Source: Alentia gelatinosa (lineage: Eukaryota; Annelida; Polychaeta; Phyllodocida; Polynoidae). Taken from it: a stretch of DNA of 64,000 nucleotides. Location: assembly GCA_950022655.1 (NCBI GenBank), contig OX465580.1:5317122-5381121 (forward strand), written 5' to 3'. Shown piece by piece: positions 10,807-20,999 of this stretch (within the stretch, counting starts at the first letter, position 1; the number at the start of each line of letters is the position of its first letter). Position numbers and translations under genes: made by a program. Under the pieces are notes generated by a model that was not told the DNA's origin, did not search any database, and worked only from the letters and a program-made list of their open reading frames with translations.

Positions 10807-10885
10807 GCATGAGTTGTCTTCGCGGCATGATATCACGAAGCGGAGCTGAGTGATATCTGTAGCATAAGACAATGAATAGAATACG
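10807..10885. repeat. Foldback with GAAGCGGAGCTGA loop
   Basis: GATATCAC and GTGATATC arms flank the loop GAAGCGGAGCTGA; outer words TTGTCTT and AAGACAA extend the pairing. The loop matches the shared motif of other foldbacks (GAGGCGAAGCCGA). Confidence 0.55.
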
Positions 10886-10924
10886 CCCTCCAGCGGTTAC
10901 TAGACTCCCTTTTATCGCCCAGGG

Positions 10925-11205
10925 TTCCGCTTGCGAGTGGCTGGGCACACCACGATCACATGAACTACAGTTTTCCCATTTATATTGGAAGAACCTGAAT
11001 ATATTTTCGGATTTATATGTAGAAATAGCTAAAATTTCCATTTCTGACATCGGATTTCCTATTTGAAGATTTATAAAAACCGTTAAACAGCAGTTATTTA
11101 GGTTACGGTTCAAGGGTCTATCATCATATAACGTCGGTAACAAGCCGGGACCGGGACCTGTAAACAGACTTAATTCTGGAATACCTCAATAGGGTCTATA
11201 GACAA
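10925..11205. repeat. Right arm of a long inverted repeat
   Basis: Inverted partner of 8845-9065. CCGTTAAACAGCAGTTATTT and CCTCAATAGGGTCTATAGAC correspond to the reverse complement of the left arm, including its outer CCCTATTGAGGTATCCC word. Confidence 0.6.
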
Positions 11206-11232
11206 AATTATATGAAAATGATTAATGTTTAG

Positions 11233-11363
11233 ATTTTATCCCACCCTGCCACCTGCTTTTAACTTCATATGTCACACATAGCATAGAAATATTTCATGGC
11301 ATAACTGTGGCATATCATCGCACCATGTTAAGTCTATGAACATTTATATGCAGGGTGGGAAAA
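11233..11363 (+). mobile_element. TTTATCCCACC module without hairpin
   Basis: Starts TTTATCCCACCCTGCC and ends GCAGGGTGGGAAAAC, with the core GTTAAGTCTATGAACATTTA. It sits directly against the first unit of the 38-bp minisatellite at 11364. Confidence 0.6.
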
Positions 11364-13085
11364 CAGACTAGCTTGGAAGCCTGGCCTATGTACTCACACA
11401 TTAGACTAGACTGGAAGCCTGGCCTATGTACTCACATATCAGACTAGCTTGGAAGCCTGGCCTATGTACTCACATATCAGACTAGCCTGGAAGCCTGCCC
11501 TATGTACTCACATATTACATTAGCCTGGACGCCTGGCCTATGTACTCATATATCTAACTAGCCTAGAAGCCTGGCCTATGTACTCCGGATTAGGCTAGCC
11601 TGGAAGCCTGGCCTATGTACTCACATATAAGTCTAGTCTGGAAGCCTGGCCTATGTACTCACATATTAGGCTAGCCTGGAAGCCTGGCCTATGTACTCAC
11701 ATATCAGACTGGCCTGGAAGCCTGGCCTATGTACTCACATATTATACTAGCCTGGAAGCCTGGCCTATGTACTCACATATCAGACTAGCCTGGAAGCCTG
11801 GCCTATGTACTCACATATCAGACTAGCCTGGAAGCCTGGCCTATGTACTCACATATCAGACTAGCCTGGAAGCCTGGCCTATGTACTCACACATTAGACT
11901 AGCCTAGAAGCCTGGCCTATGTACTCACATATTAGGCTAGCCTGGAAGCCTGGCCTATGAACTCACATATCAGACTAGCCTGGAAGCCTGGCCTATGTAC
12001 TCACATATTAGACTAGCCTAGAAGCCTGGCCTATGAACTCACATATCAGGCTAGCCTGGAAGCCTGGCCTATGTACTCACATATTAGACTAGCCTAGAAG
12101 CCTGGCCTATGTACTCACATATTAGGCTAGCCTGGAAGCCTGGCCTATGAACTCACATATCAGACTAGCCTGGAAGCCTGGCCTATGTACTCACATATTA
12201 GACTAGCCTAGAAGCCTGGACTATGTACTCACATATTAGGCTAGCCTGGAAGCCTGGCCTATGAACTCACATATCAGACTAGCCTGGAAGCCTGGCCTAT
12301 GTACTCACATATTAGACTAGCCTAGAAGCCTGGCCCCTATACTCACATATTAGACTTGCCTGGAAGCCTGGCCTATGTACTCACATATTAGACTAGCCTG
12401 GAAGCCTGGCCTATATACTCACATATCAGACAAGCCTGGAAGCCTGGCCTATGTACTCACATATAAGACTAGCCTGAAAGCCTGGCCTATGTACTCACAT
12501 ATCAGACTAGCCTCGAAGCCTGGCCTATGTACTCACATATTAGACTAGCCTAGAAGCCTGGCCTATGTACTCACATATTAGACTAGCCTGGAAGCCTGGC
12601 CTATGTACTCACATATCAGATTAACCTGGAAGCCTTGCCTATGTACTCACATATGAGGCTAGCCTGGAAGCCTGGCCTATGTACTCACATATTAGACTAG
12701 CCTAGAAGCCTGGCCCCTATACTCACATATTAGACTTGCCTGGAAGCCTGGTCTATGTACTCACATATCAGACTAGCCTGGAAGCCTGGCCTATGTACTC
12801 ACATATTAGACTAGCCTAGAAGCCTGGCCTATGTACTCACATATCAGACTAGCCTGGAAGCCTGGCCTATGTACTCACATATTAGAGTAGCCTGGAAGCC
12901 TGGCCTATGTACTCACATATTAGACTAGCCTGGAAGCCTGGCCTATGTACTCACATATTAGACTAACCTAGAAGCCTAGCCTATGTTCTCACATATCAGA
13001 CTAGCCTAGAAGCCTTGCCTATGTACTCACATATCAGACTAGCCTGGAAGCCTGGCCTATGTACTCACATATTAGACTAGCCTGA
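11364..13085. repeat. 38-bp minisatellite, about 45 copies
   Basis: The unit reads GACTAGCCTGGAAGCCTGGC followed by CTATGTACTCACATATTA; the distance between successive GGCCTATGT words is 38 bp. About 45 head-to-tail copies occupy 1.7 kb with single-base variants (TTA/TCA endings, TAGAAG/TGGAAG). There are no spacers. Variants recur in blocks (for example three successive units repeated around 11890-12300), which indicates unequal exchange of multi-unit segments. No function is apparent. Confidence 0.95.
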
Positions 13086-13336
13086 CGAGTAGGTGATACA
13101 CTTTGATATTTTTTAATATGGGTGTCATTCTGTACAAGGGTTATCGTTTAATGATATTTAAGTTTGTTCGCTAAGACAGTCTTAGCTGTCTATAAGGTCA
13201 TCCATAAGTGTTTAATAAAGTTGACCCACATCGTCCTTCCATATCCTTGGCATACAGAAAAGGGTCATTATGTATGATCCATTTTTCTGGTGCATTGTGC
13301 GATTGCGCAACAGTCTTCAAAATGGGAAAGTCCGTT

Positions 13337-13372
13337 TACAGACCGCGATGCCTTAGGCTTACGGTCTGTGAG
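13337..13372. repeat. Short hairpin with GCC-TTA-GGC loop
   Basis: ACAGACCG and CGGTCTGT flank CGATGCCTTAGGCTTA. The loop resembles CGATGCCGTAGGCAGAG at about 44615. The surrounding 13086-13685 region has no supported gene. Confidence 0.45.
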
Positions 13373-13685
13373 GGTTTAACAGAGCACGGCTCCCATTTGC
13401 CAGTTCCCTCTGCCTGATCGGAGAAAGGAATTCCGTGAATGGCTGTTCTAATTTTAGCGCCAACTCAAGCCACTAGAAATACTGGCAAATCAGTCAGCTT
13501 AGCACCAACGGAGGCAGGAACTCCTGACTCAAAATGGCAGCGCATAACAGTCTTAGTTTGAGCCTGTGTGCCCTGGCCCTGGCGACAACAGACTGTACTA
13601 GAGTCTAAAAATGGGTAAGACTCATTGATATCACCAGGTGGCGCCACTGTGGTTTGTAAATTAGCAGAATTCTCTTAACATCACC

Positions 13686-13975
13686 CTTGGTATTTCCTTC
13701 CCATAGACTTAACATTGAAAACTTGTACTCAACGCCCATGGCGTATTATAGACAAATACTCGATGGAGGATGATGTCACAACTCTTGGCCAATTAGACGG
13801 TGATAGGGCTGAGATAAAATCTGAACCGCACTCGATCCATAGCCACTGAAAATAAGCCATTCATTTTGGTGTGCTACATAATCTCATTTGGCTTTGCCTC
13901 GTGAGATTACTCCACAACAAAAACTTATGGCATATTGTCATTGGTTATGGACCTCGATTTAGTTCCATATTAGTC
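13686..13975 (-). mobile_element. Composite foldback plus TTTATCTCACC element, inverted
   Basis: The module carries CCCATAGACTTAACATTG, a CTCAACGCCCATGGCGTATT core and the end GGCTGAGATAAAATC. A hairpin follows with arms CCATAGCCACTGAAAATAAG / CATTGGTTATGG and the loop TTTGGCTTTGCCTCG (the reverse of CGAGGCAAAGCCAAA). A closely similar hairpin with the module on the other side lies at 16155-16428. Confidence 0.6.
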
Positions 13976-14216
13976 CTGGGGACCGTTTAATAAACTAGGG
14001 TCCTACAAGAAGATCTTTTTCTTATGCCATAGACACCCAGGGACGATGTGAGTCAATGTTATTTAACACGTATGGACGACCTTATGGACGGCTAAGACTG
14101 TAACAGACCTGAATATTAAATGATAACCTTGTACGAGGTACAGAAAACGGATATGTACGATCCTATATTATTAAACTGGCCAGTTTCGTTGTGATTTATT
14201 CTTATGCTATAACATA

Positions 14217-14502
14217 ATTTATCCTACCCCTAATATAAAATCCCATAGGTTTAACATTGGGTTTCCGTATGCCACGCTGACTGGCATGCGGAGTTTTGTA
14301 TGCCACTAGAGGCATACAGAATTATTATCATGCAATATTCCAAAATCAAGGAGACGGGTAGGATAAAATCAAAACCTGATCAAATCCTGAAGTTTTGGCT
14401 CCGGACTTCACTCGGCTTCGCCTCATGAAGTCACTATGTCAAACTCCAGTCGTAGCATACGGTGGCCAAGACCAAAACTCATCCAGTTTTACGATAGTAT
14501 AA
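14217..14502 (-). mobile_element. Composite foldback plus TTTATCC element, copy 2, inverted
   Basis: Reverse-orientation copy of 3563-3871: TTTATCCTACCCCTAATATA, CCCATAGGTTTAACATTG, ACGGGTAGGATAAAATCAAA, then the hairpin with loop CACTCGGCTTCGCCTCATGA and arm CATACGGTGGCCAAGACCAA, ending in CCAGTTTTACGATAGTA. The high similarity of the four composites suggests recent activity. Confidence 0.75.
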
Positions 14503-15266
14503 CATAATGTTGTACCCAGTTTTTTTTGCACTACCCAAAATATTCCAATATTCATTTGATTATTTTGTAGAGGAAACGAACTTTAATTCCTTCAAAAACA
14601 ATTATAGTCCTAAACATTTTTTATATATTTAAATGAGGGTAAGTTTGAAGAAAATGGCCTGGGTTTTCCATGTACAATCCAACCTTTAAGAATCTATACA
14701 TATTTAATATTTTCATATTGGTCTAGCATAGCGTAGACATTCACTTTCTAAATTATATGTGCTCTATAACAATTGAAGATCAACATATTCAATTTCTAGG
14801 AAAATCATTTAGAATTTAATTTTCAAGCAAAATTGTTCAACATGCCTTCGAGTACTGAATATTGAAATTTAGGTAGGTTTCTAATTCTACACAAATCTAA
14901 TTTTTCTCTCGTTTAATATTTCACAATAAAGAACTCAAAGAAACATCATTATTATTATTATTTTTCTAAAACTTTTATTTCATAATAAATTACACAATCG
15001 ATGAGTGATTTATGGTTTTGCACCCAGTGGCTATGACGTCACGAATGCGTGGGTATTACGTCATGAAGTTGGCGGGTTACACACATGAAACTAAATCATG
15101 GAGAATATTTTACACCATTTCTACATCTACTCTATATAATACAAAACATGTTCACATATGTCGACATCTCAGCTATCGTTCAGTCGGTTTTGTAGTTTTA
15201 TTATTTTTGCGGAATGATTTGTATGTGTGCAGTAACAAGCATGAGTGTTAAAAGTGTTTTTGCGTT
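14503..15266. other. AT-rich unannotated DNA
   Basis: No coding potential or repeat structure recognised apart from a short ATT run near 14945-14962. Confidence 0.4.
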
Positions 15267-15576
15267 TATGCCCCAGTCACACTGGCGTAAAAAACGGCGT
15301 TTTTCCGTGTACGCACGTCTACGTTCTTCTACGCATTTTGAAATTTCAAAATAGGCCGCAAAACGCGGGGATACGTAAAGGAAAGTCGGAATGCGCCGAT
15401 AAACGCCACAATGCGTACAGAAGTGTAAATAAGCGTTGATGAATGTTGAGAAGCGTACTAAAACGTTAAAGGAAAGCAAACAAATATGTTCCAAATCTGT
15501 AGCTAATACGTGGTCCCCAACAATTCAAATACGTAGAAGAAACGCCAAATTTTAGCCAGTGTGACTGTGGCATTAG
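15267..15576. mobile_element. MITE, CAGTCACACTGGC terminal inverted repeats
   Basis: TATGCCCCAGTCACACTGGC at the left is mirrored by TTTTAGCCAGTGTGACTGTG GCAT at the right, in about 310 bp. The interior is packed with ACGC / GCGT words (TACGC, AACGC, GCGTA), giving strong imperfect pairing between halves (CTACGTTCTTCTACGC against ATACGTAGAAGAAACGCC). No protein. Confidence 0.7.
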
Positions 15577-16154
15577 AATCACTGAAGATGATATGTTTTG
15601 GTTTGTGAAATATCAGTGTATTTTTCTATCTGGTGATTATATACAGTTTCTGAGGTCACCCTTTCTTCAGAACATACTTTAGTATTAACATATGTAAACA
15701 TATAAATCTGTACAAAATAAAGTATCACAACCATTCACTACCTCCTGTTTAGTAACAGTGATTCCCAATGCGCATGTGCAAAGGACATTCAGCGAAAAAC
15801 AATACCCGGCAGGATGATTGGTTGAAAATGAAGTGTAAAAGTGTAAGAAAGATGGGTATTAAAAATCTACACTTGTCCAAGTGAACTGTCCTTAAAAAAA
15901 TAACTTTTACTCTTGATATATTTGATAAGATTAAATATCACTCATAACTCTAGACTCTCAATGCAGAATTAAGTAGAAAGTTACAGTTCAGGGGGCAGGG
16001 TGTATCAATTCCCTGTCCAGGGTTAGCAATGATTAAAATGATAATGTGTGTGGTTTTTTTTGCACATATATACATATGTATGTAAGCAAATTGGAATAAA
16101 TATGCCATTTTCATTTCTGCACGTGTATAATGTATAAACGAGGAACTACATCGA
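15577..16154. other. Unannotated DNA
   Basis: Nothing supportable. Overlapping short frames on the minus strand lack domains. Confidence 0.35.
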
Positions 16155-16428
16155 GTTCCATAATCACTGAAAATATGCACTGGGTTTTTGTTGCGGAGTA
16201 ATCTTACGAGGCAAAGGCAAATGATGTTACTTAGCAAACCAATGGCGTATTTTCAGTGGTTATGGATCGAGTGCGGTTCAGATTTATCTCACCCCTATCA
16301 CTGACTAATTGGCAAACAGTTGTAATATCAACATCCAGTGTATATTTTTTACAATACTCCACGGGCATTGAGTACGGGATCCCAATATTAAGTCTATAGG
16401 GAATAAATACCAGGGGTGAGATAAAGGA
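16155..16428 (+). mobile_element. Composite foldback plus TTTATCTCACC element
   Basis: Hairpin arms CCATAATCACTGAAAATATG / CGTATTTTCAGTGGTTATGG surround ACGAGGCAAAGGCAAATGAT. The module starts TTTATCTCACCCCTATCACT, contains TTAAGTCTATAGGGAATAAA and ends CAGGGGTGAGATAAA. Same hairpin family as 13845-13975. Confidence 0.7.
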
Positions 16429-17589
16429 CACGCTAATATAGCCTGCCTCAGGTAAATAAAACCGTATAAAATTTGAAATATAAAATTACTGAGGCTTCAA
16501 CATAACCAACGTGACTTCCGGTCACGTGACACATAAATGACGTCACTGTATGACGTCACCGGGACACGTGTCTTAAATAAATAGCCTCATTATAAACAAA
16601 CATCATCTTTTAGTTAAAATATAAATCACATAATTCATGCTCAGATGATGTTCTTACTTTGAAGAATGAAAATAACTCTGATATGTTCAAGTTCAGCTTC
16701 TTTCAAATGTATAAATGGTCCGAAAGGAGGTTGAAAGAAGTGTTTTGTTTCGTACTGTACGTTTTGCAGACCGCCTCTTGTTATTAAATCTTTTCCTTCC
16801 TCATCATTTCTCATCAAAGAATACTGAGGGTCTCCCTGATGTGCCACAGACAGAATAGTTAAGCAAAGTAAACAATGTCATTTTAATCATAAGCAGATCT
16901 AGTTGTCCACCATAAAATCTAACAAAAAAATCAGTTACAACTCTCATAAATTCACCTATTTTAAAATAAAAAAAGAAAAAGAGAAAAAAATATATTGGAA
17001 ACCAAAAATCAATAATCATTTTGCTGTACATGTCTTGCAAAGGCTTTATCTTATACTGCAATAACAAAAACAATAGTTTGTATTTTTACACAACTAACAG
17101 GAAAATACAGAAAGTATTAAGAAGAAGGACCCCTTATTATAAGGAGTATGTGGAAGAGTTGATGACTAGGGCTAGCAGGGTCGGCAAACCACTGGTGGGG
17201 GTGTGTGTGGCCAGTGAGAGTTGGAATTCATCAATGATTACTGCCACAGGGTGGGACCTCATACTCAAGTGCAGGCACGGGATTTGAAAATAACCAAAAA
17301 AAAAAAAAAAAAATGTAAGAAGTTTGTAATTCGGGGGTGTAAAAACGGTTCCTATATTTTCAGCTATTTTAATAAATATCTGGCTACAGTTGAGAGCTAA
17401 AGTGTTTTTCTTTTGGTGGTCAATTTACTGGTTTTACAGCATCAAACAAAGCCATAACCTTTTAACACACTCTCTCCTAATTTTCTCCTCGTATGAGGAG
17501 TGTTCATTGATATGTAAAAAAAATAATCAGGAAAGAATTTGGGGGAATCCCATGTCTGCAAATGGTTGCACCAAGTAGACAGTCACACA
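16429..17589 (-). other. Downstream flank / possible 3' UTR of the ankyrin gene
   Basis: No supported coding region. A minus-strand ATTAAA at 17366-17371, about 0.53 kb past the stop codon, is a possible poly(A) signal. No AATAAA was noticed closer to the stop codon on that strand. An A-run lies at 17297-17313. Small frames at 16641-17073 have no recognisable domain. Confidence 0.3.
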
Positions 17590-17915
17590 TGAGTGCTTCG
17601 GTCACCCTCGAGTGCTTCGGTTACCCTTGAGTGATTCGGTCAGCATTGAGTGATTTGGTCACCCTTGAGTGATTTGGTCACCCTTGAGTGACTCAGTCAC
17701 ACTTGATTGATTTGGTCGCACCTGATTGATTCGGTCACTCTTGAGTGATTCGGTCACATGAGAGTGATTCGGTCACACCTGATTGATTCGGTCACACCTG
17801 ATTGATTCGGTCACTCTTGAGTGATTCGGTCACATGAGAGTGATTCGGTCACACCTGATTGATTCGGTAACACCTGATTGATTTGGTCGCATCTGATTGA
17901 TTCGGTCACACCTGG
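17590..17915. repeat. 19-bp minisatellite that includes the stop codon
   Basis: About 17 copies of a unit such as TGATTGATTCGGTCACACC. On the minus strand each unit reads GGTGTGACCGAATCAATCA, and the first unit supplies the last codon and the TGA stop of the ankyrin gene. The array therefore begins inside the coding exon and continues as 3' UTR. Early copies (17590-17700) are more diverged (CTTGAGTGATTTGGTCACC). Confidence 0.85.
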
Positions 17916-19330
17916 GTGCCTATGCTGGCCTCGATCTGGGGCCCGAGGCGGACCTTCGAGGGTGTGGTCGTCTTGGTGTCTGTGCTGAATCTCTCCTCCA
18001 ACATACGTATACGAGTCTGCATGGCGGAGGACTCCTGCTTCACGCGGTCCTCCGTCTTCTTCTCCACTTCCTTCAACCTCCGCTCGTACCATTTCTCCAT
18101 TTGAGCTGATACCGTGTCGAAGAAATGGCGGGTCACGTGCAGTGGGTCACCGGCCTCACTGCCGGCACCCGACGTCCCCTCTGTCGTCGTTGAGATGTTA
18201 GTTGCCATCGACGTGTCATGTTGCTCACTTCCGGTGCGCATGCGCTGGCCGTACGGCTTCCCACCATATCCGGAGTCTGGATTGCTGCCTGAGTCAGTCT
18301 TTGCATGGTGGACCTGGGCAAGCACGGTGAACGGTCGCTGGGATTCTGGTGTGGAGGTACCACCCAGCGGGGACTGCGGGAAGGCAGAGTGCACCCCGGG
18401 GAGGGGCGTTTGCCCTGATGTGTCCATACTGACTTCGCTCTCGTCCACCACAGGCGACAGCTGCAGTGCATTAAGGTGAGCAGTCACAGCCCCTAAGCCG
18501 CCATTGTAAGAGTTCCCCTCAGCCTCGTCAAAGTGACGCGGGGTGCTGATTGCTGGACTGGGGCGTATCCACTCCGGTAAGGGCCGGTCAGCGGGGACCT
18601 GCTCTGTAAAACTATCATTCTTTGTTGACTGGCCCTCGGGACTGTGTCCAAGCGGCCGGCCTTTGCCCTCAGAAGGGTAAGAAGTCCGTGATTTGACATC
18701 ACCCATCGGCCGGTCGTGCACCTTCAACCCAGCATGCCGGGGCCCCCTCCCCCCATGAGTCCTCTGGGCGCGTGAACTCTGTCCCTTCTGCTGCATCTTT
18801 TTAAGTTCATGCGCAGCCCGGGCTTTACCTTTAGTCAACTTCCGGCCAGGATGACTGGATGACACAGACAAGGTTTCATCCGAACGAGACCGGAATAGGT
18901 TGGTTTGGTGGAGGCCGTCACGGCCGAAATTAAAGTTGCTGTTGAGGAGGTAGTCGCAGCCATCGTCATGACTCGTGTACTGGCGCTCGAAGCCGGTGAG
19001 CCGGGCATCCACCCAGGCCTTGAGCTCAGTACGAATACAGTCCTGCTGTACGTCCAGCTGGCGCTCCGTCTCGAGGCGCTCGGCCAGAGCCCGGTTCTCC
19101 AGCTGCTCCTGCCGCTCCTTGCGCTCCGCTTCGAGTCGCTCCTTGGTGAGCTTGTCGATGGAGTAGACCTGCTGTGCTGTTCGACGGTCTAGTTGGTCGA
19201 CACGGTCTGCCAGTGTTCGGTGACTGGCGTCGATGTGGTCGTACAGGTTAGCACGGTCAGCCTCCACGCGCGTCTCGAGACGCTTCACAAGAGGCGCACA
19301 GGAGCACTGCGGGGTGAAACCCACCGGACC
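17906..19330 (-). CDS. ANKRD6: ANKRD6 (Diversin)-like protein, coding exon C9 (C-terminal)
   Basis: The last exon encodes about 474 residues (protein residues 405-878). The acceptor TTTCTGTGTGTTTCAG lies just before GGT at 19330 and the stop is TGA at 17908-17906. The first block begins GPVGFTPQCSCAPLVKRLET and runs into a charged coiled coil (about residues 412-500, ending around ERKERQEQLENRALAERLE). It lines up with the CRCEPLINKLE region of vertebrate Diversin. A long Ser/Gly/Pro-rich stretch follows, then a second conserved block (about 802-855) with FFDTVSAQMEKWYERRLKEV, almost the same as the vertebrate C-terminal coiled coil. In vertebrate Diversin this half binds Axin/Conductin, with the casein kinase I epsilon site more central. 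The protein ends GTQV, which fits a class I PDZ ligand; whether it is used is unknown. Identification is firm from two independent blocks plus the exons upstream. Confidence 0.93.
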   Translation of the reverse strand, partial: GPVGFTPQCSCAPLVKRLETRVEADRANLYDHIDASHRTLADRVDQLDRRTAQQVYSIDKLTKERLEAERKERQEQLENRALAERLETERQLDVQQDCIRTELKAWVDARLTGFERQYTSHDDGCDYLLNSNFNFGRDGLHQTNLFRSRSDETLSVSSSHPGRKLTKGKARAAHELKKMQQKGQSSRAQRTHGGRGPRHAGLKVHDRPMGDVKSRTSYPSEGKGRPLGHSPEGQSTKNDSFTEQVPADRPLPEWIRPSPAISTPRHFDEAEGNSYNGGLGAVTAHLNALQLSPVVDESEVSMDTSGQTPLPGVHSAFPQSPLGGTSTPESQRPFTVLAQVHHAKTDSGSNPDSGYGGKPYGQRMRTGSEQHDTSMATNISTTTEGTSGAGSEAGDPLHVTRHFFDTVSAQMEKWYERRLKEVEKKTEDRVKQESSAMQTRIRMLEERFSTDTKTTTPSKVRLGPQIEASIGTQV

Positions 19331-20194
19331 CTGAAACACACAGAAAACATTATTAATTAACAGTGATAGACAGTGGGAATATAACAGAGGGTGGCAAAAT
19401 GGCCTTGATATTTAACAATATTTTCAAATGATTTATAGCATTTAACAAATGATTTTTTTTTTTTTTTTTTTTTTGGTACTTTTTTTTCGGGTAATTGTTT
19501 TACATAATCGGAGGTCGGCCAGGCCGTTCTTCCGCTCCGTCCCGCTGTCGTTGTTTATAGCTAAGTAGTACAATATACAGCAGATTGGTCGTCTTCTTCC
19601 AGAGTATCAGATCAAGATTACACAATAATGTGTATATGTGTGTGTGTGCACCAAAGATGAGATGGTAAAAACAAATAATGAAACGGGGAGTCACTCTTGA
19701 TAGCTACATCGTCAAAGATTTGTGACCTTGCTCTAAGAGAACTTTCTTCGGTTGGTATCATGGCACAGGTTCTATAATGAGAACTTCGTTGTTTTTTTAC
19801 AGAATTGAATGAGGTAACAAGTTAGGAGAATACAGGATTACAAAAAGAGGTTATTAAGAGGAAAGAAATCGTTCAGTTTTAAATGGGCCACCAGATACTA
19901 AGGCCACTCAAAAAAAAAAAAATTGTTTCTCATCACCGCGCGCATCAGAAAAACGATTTTAGAAGAATTTTTTTTTTTTTTTTTTAAATATATGAACCTT
20001 GATAGAAATTATGAAAGGTATATGTATTTAGTATCAAATTAAAGCTCCTGATGTCAGGGATGCATTAAATGTATAGCCAGTAAAAATCTGGAAACCCCTC
20101 GTAAGCAGACACCCCGCGTAAGCAGGCACTTTGTCCCGGATCGGAGGGTGTCCGCTTATGCAGGGTTTTACTGTATATCTGCCATCTTTGATAT

Positions 20195-20228
<34 letters not shown>

Positions 20229-20664
20229 CGCCCTCGTCATAATTTTCATGGCTTGGTGATGAGAAACAATTTTCTTTTTTAGTGGCCTAATACAAGTAAT
20301 GTGGATTCTTACATGGCACGGCAACTCCATACAACAGTGGCAGACAGTGGGAATATCACAGAGGGTGGCAAATTGGCCTTGATATTTAACAACATTTTCA
20401 AATGATTTCATAGCATTTAACAAAAAGTTTTTGACCTTCCCCACTCCAATGTTCTCATTGGATATAAATTTGAATATAAGAAAAACCCTCGGATTAATAC
20501 ATAGGTAAAACATATAGGGAATCCCAGGCTTGTCAATATCTGGTTCAGTAGACAAGTATAAATACTTATAGTTATTAACCTCCTATGTGGAAACCTCACG
20601 TTCTCATGGAGACTTCATGTTCAGAATATTTTCGGATATTTTTAATTTCTCGTATTCTTAATGC
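19331..20664. other. Intron between C8 and C9, downstream part
   Basis: Contains a T-run (19449-19474), an A-run (20199-20227) and a direct duplication: GACAGTGGGAATATAACAGA ... AATGATTTATAGCATTTAAC at 19367-19450 and again at about 20343-20422. AGGCCACTCAAAAAA at 19902 and TTTTTTAGTGGCC at 20274 are inverted around the segment, which also holds pogo-like sequence. No gene. Confidence 0.5.
20090..20176. mobile_element. pogo/Tigger-like terminal fragment
   Basis: CCGCGTAAGCAGGCACTTTG, CGGAGGGTGTCCGCTTATGC and AGGGTTTTACTGTATAT form a pogo-like right terminus (the reverse of TACAGTAAAACCCTGCATAA). Matches the fragment at 3357. Probably nested in the duplicated intron segment. Confidence 0.5.
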
Positions 20665-20945
20665 CAGTTATCGTAATGTTTGTTTGTTTGGTTTGATTTT
20701 ACGTCCAGTCAACCATTATTGGTCCTTTCCAGACTTTCTCAAGGTTCTTTTACACCACTAGGGTGGTGATCGAATCTATGTGATGAATTCTGGTAGAAAT
20801 CTCACCTCTACACATTTACCGAGGTGAGAGTTATTTTACTTCGCACACCACATAGACATGGTATGAGAAGGATTGGCCTTTGATATAGCAGTAAATCTAC
20901 CACTGCTAGGGGTGGGATTCGAACCCACAAAGTCTTACAACCTTT
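20665..20945 (-). mobile_element. tRNA-derived SINE, single-unit form
   Basis: Read on the minus strand, it has a B-box-like GGGTTCGAATCCCACCCC followed by AGCAGTGGTAGATTTACTGC, the ~93-bp middle (CTTCTCATACCATGTCTATG), a block with AAATGTGTAGAGGTGAGATT, and a 3' end ATCAAACCAAACAAACAAAC. The same order, but with the middle part tandemly amplified, occurs at 36825-37437. The A box is not clear in this copy, so it is probably 5'-truncated. It lies in the intron between C8 and C9. Confidence 0.7.
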
Positions 20946-20999
20946 ACAAACCTATTCTATATTGCCCTGTTTAGATGTGTACTGATGCATAAATACTAA

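Noticed and set aside
11364..13085. CRISPR-like regular 38-bp repeats
   Set aside because: Units are directly contiguous with no unique spacers, and the genome is eukaryotic.
16641..17073. Minus-strand frames of 68 and 89 codons as extra exons of the ankyrin gene
   Set aside because: They lie beyond the natural stop in C9, have no matching family sequence and no needed splice junction.
18114..19192. Plus-strand frames of 121 and 95 codons
   Set aside because: Shadows opposite the GC-rich exon C9, whose minus-strand frame is clearly the conserved one.
19331..19339. Met-Phe-Gln at the start of the C9 open frame as a translation start
   Set aside because: These codons are in the intron; TTTCAG is the acceptor, and the exon continues a phase-0 frame from C8.
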